This document shows, in pieces, positions 1 through 4,307 of a stretch of DNA of 7,757 bases. Position 1 is the stretch's first letter, and each line of letters opens with the position of its first letter. The position numbers and the translations under genes were made by a program. Origin of the DNA: Acidimicrobiia bacterium (GTDB taxonomy: Bacteria > Actinomycetota > Acidimicrobiia > Spongiisociales > UBA5794); contig JAOZMA010000099.1 of the NCBI GenBank assembly GCA_029934555.1, forward strand, positions 1 through 7,757, in the 5' to 3' direction. Under the pieces are notes generated by a model. The model had not been told where the DNA came from, searched no databases, and was given only the letters and a program-made list of their open reading frames with translations.

Positions 1-1
1 C

Positions 2-217
2 GGATGGTCTCCGATCGGTCCGGAGTGCGCCGATGAGATGGGCTACGCCCTTGGTGAGCTGCACTCCGCAATCCGGACAGGTCTCGACAGTGAAGTGACG
101 TGGGTCGACGTTGAAGACCTCACCGTCTCAACGCAGATGTGGGCCGGTTGGCCGCACCCGAACCCCGAAGGCCACCGGGCGATCGGCCTGGCAGTAGCCG
201 AGGCGATCGTGGGCTGA
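2..217 (+). CDS. C-terminal fragment of a probable SGNH/GDSL-type hydrolase (5' end outside window)
   Basis: An open frame enters from the left edge and ends at TGA 215-217, giving 71 residues. The only recognisable signature is near the C-terminus, WPHPNPEGHRAIG, followed by a short amphipathic helix (LAVAEAIVG). This resembles block V of SGNH/GDSL esterases and lipases, in which a His-Pro-Asn-x-x-Gly-His segment carries the catalytic histidine. The Asp usually found three residues before that His is Gly here (G-W-P-H), which may mean a divergent active site or that the family call is loose. The Ser, Gly and Asn blocks would lie upstream of the window, so activity and substrate cannot be judged, nor can a signal peptide. 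The gene converges on the minus-strand tRNA across a repeat-filled gap. The family call is an inference from one motif. Confidence 0.5.
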   Translation, partial: GWSPIGPECADEMGYALGELHSAIRTGLDSEVTWVDVEDLTVSTQMWAGWPHPNPEGHRAIGLAVAEAIVG

Positions 218-221
218 GAGG

Positions 222-305
222 GCTGCCAGCTGCGAGCTGCCAGCCACGAGCAAGACGCTCTGGATTCAGATACGGAATACGGGCTACGGAATACTGAATA
301 CATTC
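222..305. repeat. Left heptanucleotide repeat cluster (GCTGCCA then TACGGAA units)
   Basis: Cutting the DNA every 7 bases from 222 gives GCTGCCA, GCTGCGA, GCTGCCA, GCCACGA, GCAAGAC, GCTCTGG, ATTCAGA, TACGGAA, TACGGGC, TACGGAA, TACTGAA, TACATTC. The first six units all begin with GC and the last five all begin with TAC, so two heptamer families are joined in one register. The cluster fills the space between the convergent hydrolase gene and the tRNA, starting 5 bases after the hydrolase stop. Its last unit runs into the hairpin at 302-324. Bases 229-256 match the reverse complement of 1760-1787. It looks like short tandemly repeated repetitive DNA; function unknown. Confidence 0.8.
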
Positions 306-324
306 GATCGCGAAGCGATCGAAT
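302..324 (-). terminator. Perfect 10-bp hairpin just downstream of tRNA-Thr
   Basis: Bases 302-311 and 315-324 are perfect reverse complements around a 3-base loop (GAA on plus, TTC on minus). In the direction of tRNA transcription the stem begins 3 bases past the discriminator base, the usual place for a tRNA terminator or a 3' processing boundary. No run of T follows on the minus strand, so this is not a classical intrinsic terminator, although U-poor hairpin terminators are common in actinobacteria. It could also act as a bidirectional terminator for the convergent hydrolase gene. Confidence 0.5.
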
Positions 325-327
325 CCG

Positions 328-401
328 AGCCGGGGACGGGATTCGAACCCACGACCTACGCATTACGAGTGCGTTGCTCTACCGGACTGAGCTACCCCGG
401 C
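328..401 (-). tRNA. tRNA-Thr (anticodon CGU)
   Basis: Read on the minus strand, 401 to 329 folds into a full cloverleaf of 73 bases. The acceptor stem GCCGGGG pairs with CCCCGGC, the D stem GCTC with GAGC, and the anticodon stem ACGCA with TGCGT around the loop CTCGTAA. The T arm is GTGGG-TTCGAAT-CCCGT with two G-U wobbles at its outer end. The loop places the anticodon CGU at plus positions 365-367, which reads the threonine codon ACG. The discriminator base is U (position 328). CCA is not encoded (the next minus-strand bases are CGG), so the 3' end must be added by a nucleotidyltransferase. ACG is a frequent Thr codon in the coding regions here, consistent with use of this tRNA. Confidence 0.96.
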
Positions 402-409
402 GGGGGAGC

Positions 410-436
410 GGGAATGGTAGTGACCCTCCGCTCGTT
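410..436 (+). promoter_or_regulatory. SigR/SigH-type promoter of the sigR-rsrA operon (GGGAAT-N18-GTT)
   Basis: GGGAAT at 410-415 and GTT at 434-436 are separated by exactly 18 bases. This matches the established consensus of the thiol-stress ECF sigma factors, Streptomyces SigR and mycobacterial SigH (GGAAT/C-N18-GTT). Transcription would be expected to start about 6-8 bases past GTT, near 442-444, giving a leader of about 35 bases to the GTG start at 479. Autoregulation of sigR from such a promoter is well known in Streptomyces; here it is inferred from sequence alone. A hexamer TAGGAT at 449-454 could be the -10 of a housekeeping promoter, but no matching -35 is visible. The -35 box lies only 9 bases from the 5' end of the divergent tRNA gene. 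Confidence 0.75.
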
Positions 437-442
437 GCGGCA
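414..442 (-). promoter_or_regulatory. Possible tRNA-Thr promoter (weak match)
   Basis: On the minus strand TACCAT (419 to 414) fits the TAnnnT pattern of a -10 box at a suitable distance, about 12 bases, from the tRNA 5' end at 401. Seventeen bases further upstream the hexamer is TGCCGC, a poor -35. The call rests mainly on position. If real, it is interleaved with the sigR promoter on the opposite strand. Confidence 0.25.
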
Positions 443-478
443 CCTGCATAGGATGACGGTGAATCACCGAGGAGACGT

Positions 479-1042
479 GTGGCGGATCAAGCGAACTTCG
501 AGCGCGACGCGATGCAGTATGCACCGCAGCTGTACTCAGCAGCCTTGCGCATGACGCGGAGTCCTGCCGACGCCGAGGACGTGGTCCAGGAGACGTTCCT
601 CAAGGCGTACCGGGCCTACGACTCGTACACCGAGGGAACGAACCTAAAGGCATGGCTCTATCGGATCCTGACGAACACCTACATCAACAAGTACCGCAAG
701 GCGCAACGTCGCCCCTCCGAGGTTGAACTCGGCGAACTGCAGGATCTCTACCTCTACAAGCGTCTCGGCGAATCCTCGGGAGCGTCGCAGAGCGCAGAGG
801 CCGACATGCTGGACGAGTTCGTCGATACCGACGTGATCGAGGCCCTCGAATCGCTTCCCGAGACCTTCCGGTTCCCGGTGCTGCTTGCCGACGTTGACGG
901 CTTCTCGTACAAGGAAATCGCAGAGATGCTCGATATTCCGATCGGCACCGTCATGTCCCGTCTCCATCGGGGAAGAAAAGCGCTCCAGAAGAAGTTGTGG
1001 GATGTGGCACAGGAGCACGGCATCACAGGGAAAGAATCATGA
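479..1042 (+). CDS. sigR: ECF RNA polymerase sigma factor, SigR/SigH (RpoE) type, thiol-oxidative stress
   Basis: This 187-residue protein is a group IV (ECF) sigma factor that directs RNA polymerase to disulfide-stress promoters. Region 2 spans about residues 8-75 and includes the conserved DAEDVVQETFLKAYRAYD helix (31-48) and NLKAWLYRILTNTYINKYRK (55-74), which melt and recognise the -10 element. Region 4 spans about 115-180, with the helix-turn-helix YKEIAEMLDIPIGTVMSRLH (144-163) that reads the -35. These blocks closely match Streptomyces SigR as I know it, and the linker and length are normal. The GTG at 479 was chosen because GAGGAG (469-474) lies 4 bases upstream and the protein begins in the family style (MADQANFERDA). 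Its stop overlaps the start of the anti-sigma gene as ATGA. The upstream GGGAAT-N18-GTT promoter implies autoregulation. The orthology call is strong; the actual inducing signal is inferred from the family. Confidence 0.93.
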   Translation: MADQANFERDAMQYAPQLYSAALRMTRSPADAEDVVQETFLKAYRAYDSYTEGTNLKAWLYRILTNTYINKYRKAQRRPSEVELGELQDLYLYKRLGESSGASQSAEADMLDEFVDTDVIEALESLPETFRFPVLLADVDGFSYKEIAEMLDIPIGTVMSRLHRGRKALQKKLWDVAQEHGITGKES

Positions 1043-1287
1043 GCGGTTGCGATCACGCCGTCGAGTACGTCTATCAGTACCTGGACGATGAGATCTCGTT
1101 CTACAGGAAGTCGCGTATCCGCATGCACCTGCGCTACTGCTCCAACTGCACGGACGCGTACGAATTCGAGTACAAACTCAAGGGCGTGATCCGTGATCGT
1201 GGAAGATCTGACCCTCCGCCGGAACTTTTTGACACCCTCAGAGCGTTAATAGAAGAGGAACGACAAAGAGACGAGCCGGGGACCTGA
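1039..1287 (+). CDS. rsrA: Zinc-binding redox-sensitive anti-sigma factor, RsrA type (ZAS family)
   Basis: This 82-residue protein is the likely partner that holds SigR inactive under reducing conditions. It shows the ZAS motif H30-x3-C34-x2-C37 plus an N-terminal C4. The C4-to-H30 spacing of 26 equals that of C11 to H37 in Streptomyces RsrA, where Cys11, His37, Cys41 and Cys44 bind zinc and Cys11-Cys44 forms the trigger disulfide. The counterparts here are C4 and C37. The adjacent Cys pair found further along Streptomyces RsrA is absent; the sequence there is DRGRSDP. The protein is also shorter than RsrA. Start ATG 1039 overlaps the sigR stop (1040-1042), indicating translational coupling; an in-frame upstream start at 997 would lie inside sigR and is unlikely. 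The C-terminal third is charged, with a predicted helix LFDTLRALIEEERQ. Confidence 0.9.
   Translation: MSGCDHAVEYVYQYLDDEISFYRKSRIRMHLRYCSNCTDAYEFEYKLKGVIRDRGRSDPPPELFDTLRALIEEERQRDEPGT
1221..1247 (+). promoter_or_regulatory. Possible internal SigR-like promoter before the small Cys3His gene (weak)
   Basis: GGAAC (1221-1225) and GTT (1245-1247) lie 19 bases apart inside the 3' end of rsrA, about 70 bases before the next gene. The spacing is one base longer than ideal. The same stretch contains a perfect TTGACA (1229-1234), but no acceptable -10 hexamer follows at 16-18 bases. Either match could be chance in coding DNA. Confidence 0.2.
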
Positions 1288-1318
1288 TTCCTTCCGGCTC
1301 GACTGGAGGGAATCCACA

Positions 1319-1516
1319 ATGAACGACAACGTCATGAGAGGTCGGCGACTCGACGGCGGATCTCGCGCTCCGAAGACCTATTCGACGGAGCGCTTGTGCG
1401 CCAGCACCGGCTGTGACACGAAGCTTTCCCGGTACAACCGCCGCGAGTTTTGCTTCGCCCACGCCCCGGTCAAGTACCCCCGCCTTCGCGGGAGGATCGT
1501 CAGCACCGAAGCCTGA
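1319..1516 (+). CDS. Small Cys3His (zinc-finger-like) protein of unknown function
   Basis: This 65-residue basic protein has a compact likely metal site, C27-x4-C32-x12-C45-x2-H48, set in CASTGCDTKLSRYN and REFCFAHAPVKYPRLRGR. This pattern of two Cys, a short hairpin, then Cys-x2-His suggests a treble-clef or zinc-ribbon-like knuckle. I do not recognise a named family. The N-terminal 20 residues are polar and probably disordered, and the C-terminus is Arg/Lys rich, which would suit nucleic-acid or ribosome binding; that is inference. ATG 1319 is preceded by a strong GGAGGG (1305-1310) at 8 bases. It lies 31 bases after rsrA on the same strand and before a strong hairpin, so it is probably the third gene of the sigR operon. 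Residues LCASTGC and FCFAHAP would serve well as search seeds. Confidence 0.75.
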   Translation: MNDNVMRGRRLDGGSRAPKTYSTERLCASTGCDTKLSRYNRREFCFAHAPVKYPRLRGRIVSTEA

Positions 1517-1534
1517 CTCTCGCCAAAGATCGAT

Positions 1535-1566
1535 CGTTGAAGCGCCCCTTCGAGGGCGCTTCAACG
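1535..1566 (+). terminator. Strong 13-bp hairpin ending the sigR operon
   Basis: Bases 1535-1547 and 1554-1566 are perfect reverse complements (CGTTGAAGCGCCC with its partner) around the 6-base loop CTTCGA. The stem is GC rich at the loop side and begins 18 bases after the stop of the small Cys3His gene. There is no T-run afterwards, as is usual for many actinobacterial terminators, so termination is inferred from stem strength and position. The heptamer array begins 12 bases further on. Confidence 0.75.
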
Positions 1567-1577
1567 CGTGCGGCCCG

Positions 1578-1682
1578 AGTTCGTAGTTCGTAGTTCGTAA
1601 TCCGTAGTCCGTAATCCGTAGTCCGTAATCCGTACTCCGTAATCCGTACTCCGTACTCCGTATTCGGTATTCGGTTGTCGGT
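1578..1682. repeat. Heptanucleotide array, 15 units of ANTYCGT type
   Basis: Fifteen consecutive heptamers follow without slip: AGTTCGT x3, then AATCCGT alternating with AGTCCGT, then with ACTCCGT, then ACTCCGT, ATTCGGT x2 and TGTCGGT. Position 2 is the main variable base. On the minus strand the unit reads TACGGAN, the same family as bases 271-298 in the left cluster. It occupies the first half of the 368-base gap between the sigR operon and cydA, and no gene is visible in that gap. The minus-strand frame across it has a 7-residue periodic peptide that simply mirrors the DNA repeat. Confidence 0.92.
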
Positions 1683-1689
1683 CAGGTCT

Positions 1690-1738
1690 TCCTGTCGCCT
1701 GTCGCCTGTCGCCTCACAGTTCACAGCCGACAGCCGAC
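1690..1738. repeat. Continuation of the array with GCCTGTC and AGCCGAC heptamers
   Basis: Still in the register set at 1578, the units become TCCTGTC, GCCTGTC, GCCTGTC, GCCTCAC, AGTTCAC, AGCCGAC, AGCCGAC. Neighbouring units share three to seven positions, so one family grades into the next. GCCTGTC differs by one base from the minus-strand unit of the GGGGACA array at 7730-7757 (CCCTGTC), which ties the distant arrays together. Confidence 0.8.
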
Positions 1739-1759
1739 AGCCAGAGGGCAGGCTCGGTG

Positions 1760-1787
1760 GTCTTGCTGTTGGCTGGTAGCTGGTAGC
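1760..1787 (-). repeat. Inverted copy of the 28-base unit at 229-256
   Basis: The minus strand reads GCTACCA, GCTACCA, GCCAACA, GCAAGAC. The left cluster at 229-256 reads GCTGCGA, GCTGCCA, GCCACGA, GCAAGAC on the plus strand. By eye 23 of 28 positions agree, and the last heptamer is identical. The copy keeps the 7-base register begun at 1578 (1774 minus 1578 is 28 x 7). The two copies face opposite ways and flank the tRNA-Thr/sigR module, suggesting a dispersed intergenic repeat family. Confidence 0.7.
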
Positions 1788-1884
1788 TCATCGCTCTCCC
1801 AATCTTTCTGTCCTCCGGCCCTACGACGGTTCTACGGGGGGCGGCAGACTCGTTTGGAATCAGACGCGATCGAGGGGAGAGTCC
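1788..1884 (+). other. Leader region upstream of cydA, no confident promoter
   Basis: These 97 bases lie between the repeats and cydA and must contain part of the cyd control region, if the operon has its own promoter. I see no GGAAT-N18-GTT match: a TGGAAT at 1855-1860 lacks GTT at the right distance. I see no clear TTGACA/TATAAT pair and no Rex-like TGTGAA inverted repeat. TACGAC (1822-1827) could be a weak -10. An imperfect GC stem (1815-1822 with 1837-1844, one mismatch and one wobble) is marginal. The ribosome site AGGGGAGA (1873-1880) belongs to cydA. Confidence 0.4.
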
Positions 1885-3273
1885 GTGGAGGATCTGGCGC
1901 TGTTGCTCGCGCGCTGGCAGTTCGGCATCGTGACGGTGTACCACTGGTTGTTCGTGCCGATCACGCTCGGCATCACATGGATGGTCGCCATCATGGAGAC
2001 CACATGGCTGTACACGAAGAATCCGGTGTACCTGCGGATGACGAAGTTCTGGGGCAAGTTGATGCTCATCAACTTCGCGATCGGTGTCGTCACCGGGATC
2101 GTCCAGGAGTTCCAGTTCGGTATGAACTGGTCGACGTACTCTCGCTTCGTTGGAGACATCTTCGGTGCACCACTCGCCATCGAGGCGCTCCTCGCCTTCT
2201 TCATCGAGTCGACGTTCCTCGGTCTCTGGATCTTCGGATGGAAGAAACTCAGACCGACCGTGCATGCGATCACGATCTGGTTGGTGGCGTTCGGGACGAT
2301 GGCATCGGCGTTCTGGATCCTCGTTGCCGGCTCCTGGATGCAGTACCCGGTGGGTTACGTCCTGAATCCCGAAACGGGTCGGGCCGAGATGGACAACTTC
2401 CTCGAGATCATCACGAGCAAGATGCTCTGGGCACAGTTCCCGCACACGATCTTCGTCGGCTTCGCTACGGCCGGTTCGTTGATGCTCGGAGTGTCGGCAT
2501 GGCACCTGATGAAGAAGCAGCATCTGGAGGTCATGCGCAAGTCGGCGGCCTTCGCCAGCGTGGCGCTCCTCATCGGATCGCTCGGTGTGGCGCTCACCGG
2601 CCACTGGCTCGGTCAGGTCATGGTCGAGGTGCAACCGATGAAGATGGCGGCCGCAGAGGCGCTCTGGGAAGACGAGCAGCCCGCATCGTTCTCGTTGTTC
2701 GCAGTCGGTGACAAGGAGAACAACCGCAACGCCGTCAACGTGGTGATTCCCAGCGGTTTGAGTCTTCTGTCCTGCAACAACCTCGACTGCGAGGTCAGGG
2801 GCATCAACTCGCTCCAGGCTGAGATGGTCGAGAACCACGGGCCGGGGGACTACATCCCCAATCTGTTCGTCACGTACTGGGGGTTCCGGGCCATGGTCGG
2901 CGCCGGGTCGTTGATGATCCTCATCGGCGCCCTCGGCGTGTGGTTCTATCTGAGAGGGACACTGGCCAAACACCGGTGGTTCCTCTTGCTGGCTCTCTGG
3001 GGCGGGATCGCCGCAGGCTTCGTGGGGAACGCCACCGGCTGGATCTTCACCGAGTTGGGCCGTCAACCGTGGGTCGTCTACGAGGTGCTCCTAACGAGGG
3101 GAACGAACTCGCCGACGGTTCCGGCGTTATGGGTTTGGATATCCCTCATCGGATTCTCCGTGCTCTACGCCATCCTCGCGGTCCCCGCCGTGTACCTGTT
3201 CGTCAAGTTCGCCAAGGCCGGACCCGGTGAAGAGACCAGCAACGCCGACGTCGCAGCGTCGATGGTCTATTAG
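1885..3273 (+). CDS. cydA: Cytochrome bd quinol oxidase subunit I
   Basis: This 462-residue, many-helix membrane protein oxidises quinol and carries hemes b558, b595 and d, reducing oxygen to water without pumping protons. Residues equivalent to those known in E. coli CydA are present: H20 (E. coli H19, heme ligand), E100 and E108 (E99 and E107), H187 and M337 (H186 and M393, heme b558 ligands), and E390 within the conserved WIFTELGRQPW. The Q-loop quinol residues K253 and E258 occur in VQPMKMAAAEALWE. The protein is about 60 residues shorter than E. coli CydA, almost all in the Q-loop, so it is a short-Q-loop (L-minus) form. C297 and C302 sit in that outward-facing loop and could form a disulfide. 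GTG 1885 was chosen for its AGGGGAGA site 4 bases upstream and the N-terminal match to the family. It heads cydABDC. Confidence 0.97.
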   Translation: MEDLALLLARWQFGIVTVYHWLFVPITLGITWMVAIMETTWLYTKNPVYLRMTKFWGKLMLINFAIGVVTGIVQEFQFGMNWSTYSRFVGDIFGAPLAIEALLAFFIESTFLGLWIFGWKKLRPTVHAITIWLVAFGTMASAFWILVAGSWMQYPVGYVLNPETGRAEMDNFLEIITSKMLWAQFPHTIFVGFATAGSLMLGVSAWHLMKKQHLEVMRKSAAFASVALLIGSLGVALTGHWLGQVMVEVQPMKMAAAEALWEDEQPASFSLFAVGDKENNRNAVNVVIPSGLSLLSCNNLDCEVRGINSLQAEMVENHGPGDYIPNLFVTYWGFRAMVGAGSLMILIGALGVWFYLRGTLAKHRWFLLLALWGGIAAGFVGNATGWIFTELGRQPWVVYEVLLTRGTNSPTVPALWVWISLIGFSVLYAILAVPAVYLFVKFAKAGPGEETSNADVAASMVY

Positions 3274-3278
3274 GGAGG
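3273..3278 (+). promoter_or_regulatory. Ribosome binding site that decides the cydB start
   Basis: GGGAGG abuts one ATG (3279) with no spacer and lies 6 bases before a second in-frame ATG (3285). Only the second has workable spacing, so 3285 is preferred. The first G of the site is the last base of the cydA stop codon, implying coupled translation. Confidence 0.7.
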
Positions 3279-3284
3279 ATGACC

Positions 3285-4307
3285 ATGGATCAAGGAATAT
3301 TGAACCTGGAAACCCTGTGGTTCGTTCTCATCGCCGTGCTCTGGACGGGCTTCTTCTTCCTCGAGGGATTCGACTTCGGTGTCGGCATTCTGCTCCCGTT
3401 CATCGGCAAGGATGACGATGAACGACGGGTCGTGATCAACACCATCGGACCCACGTGGGACGGGAACGAGGTGTGGCTGCTCACGGCCGGAGGTGCGATG
3501 TTCGCAGCGTTCCCCATCTGGTACGCAACGATGTTCAGCGGCTTCTATCTAGCGCTGTTCCTCATACTCATAGGGCTCATCGTGAGAGGGGTCGCGTTCG
3601 AATACCGGAGCAAGAGCCCGTCATCGGAATGGCGGAGGACATGGGACGGGGCGATATTCGTCGGGAGTGTCTTGCCGGCGTTCCTCTTCGGGGTTGCATT
3701 CGGGAACCTCGTGCGTGGTGTCCAGATCGACGCTGCCGGTGAGTACGTCGGGGGCTTCTGGGCCCTCCTTAATCCGTACTCGCTCCTCATGGGGGTTGCG
3801 TCACTCATCCTGTTCACGCTTCATGGAGCGCTCTTCCTCTCGCTGAAGTCGAAGGGGGTCGTTTGCGACCGCGCCATGGAGGTGGCGAGACCGCTGTCGA
3901 TCGCCACCGCTGGTGTCCTCGCACTGGCGATGGTCTGGTCATACGTCCAGACCGACAGCGGCGTCGTTCCCGGCCTGCTACCGATTGCCGCAGTGGCGCT
4001 CCTCGGTGTCGTGATCTGGCTCACCTATGCGAAGCTGTTCGCCTGGGCGTTCGTGTTCACCGGCCTGACGATCGTCACCGTGGTCGCTGCGATCTTCATC
4101 GGCATGTATCCGAACGTGATGACGTCGACGATCGACCCGGCGTACAGCCTGACGGTCTTCAACGCATCATCGACAACGATGACGCTTCAGATCATGTCGA
4201 TCGTGGCCCTCATATTCGTTCCGATCGTGCTTGTGTACCAGTCATGGTCCTACTGGGTGTTCCGCAAGCGTGTCGGTCCTGAGGATGTCAGGACGCCAGC
4301 GCATTGA
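3285..4307 (+). CDS. cydB: Cytochrome bd quinol oxidase subunit II
   Basis: This 340-residue integral membrane protein is the structural partner of CydA and provides a proton or oxygen path to the heme site in characterised oxidases. Family hallmarks are EGFDFGVGILLPF (residues 27-39, including D30) and GPTWDGNEVWLLTAGGAMFAAFP (55-77, with W58 and D59). They correspond to the conserved Asp29 and Asp58 regions of E. coli CydB. They are followed by SGFYLALFLILIGLIVRGVAFEYR. Near the C-terminus, NASSTTMTLQIM matches the conserved ASS-T/Q-LT segment. About eight hydrophobic helices can be seen, and the length is close to the family norm of 340-380. An ATG two codons earlier (3279) is possible but touches the ribosome site. 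The gene starts 11 bases after the cydA stop, and its last 23 bases overlap the start of cydD. Confidence 0.97.
   Translation: MDQGILNLETLWFVLIAVLWTGFFFLEGFDFGVGILLPFIGKDDDERRVVINTIGPTWDGNEVWLLTAGGAMFAAFPIWYATMFSGFYLALFLILIGLIVRGVAFEYRSKSPSSEWRRTWDGAIFVGSVLPAFLFGVAFGNLVRGVQIDAAGEYVGGFWALLNPYSLLMGVASLILFTLHGALFLSLKSKGVVCDRAMEVARPLSIATAGVLALAMVWSYVQTDSGVVPGLLPIAAVALLGVVIWLTYAKLFAWAFVFTGLTIVTVVAAIFIGMYPNVMTSTIDPAYSLTVFNASSTTMTLQIMSIVALIFVPIVLVYQSWSYWVFRKRVGPEDVRTPAH

Noticed and set aside
43..363. 106-codon minus-strand frame spanning the tRNA, repeat cluster and hydrolase end
   Set aside because: It starts inside the tRNA gene and runs through the heptamer repeats and antisense to the hydrolase; it is a chance frame.
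997..1038. Upstream in-frame start for rsrA
   Set aside because: It would add 14 residues encoded inside sigR with no ribosome site; ATG 1039 overlapping the sigR stop as ATGA is the typical coupled start and gives the expected C4-H30 spacing.
1713..1726. Rex-like operator (minus strand CTGTGAACTGTGAG) upstream of cydA
   Set aside because: The two TGTGA halves are direct, not inverted, lie about 160 bases from the gene and are explained by heptamers GCCTCAC/AGTTCAC of the array.
1578..1787. CRISPR array
   Set aside because: Units are 7 bases, contiguous and without unique spacers, and no cas gene is present.
1815..1844. Structured leader or riboswitch before cydA
   Set aside because: The stem is short, with a mismatch and a wobble, and resembles no known riboswitch.
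1855..1881. SigR-type promoter in front of cydA (TGGAAT)
   Set aside because: No GTT occurs at 17-19 bases; the matching position reads GAG, so a sigR-cyd regulatory link is not supported.
1854..2711. 285-codon plus-strand frame overlapping cydA
   Set aside because: It is the out-of-frame reading of cydA: Arg/His rich, without helices or motifs, while the cydA frame has all catalytic residues.
1714..3066. 450-codon open frame on the minus strand opposite cydA
   Set aside because: Its composition is His/Arg/Glu/Asp rich with no motif, it lies opposite an unmistakable cydA, and long antisense frames are common in high-GC coding DNA.
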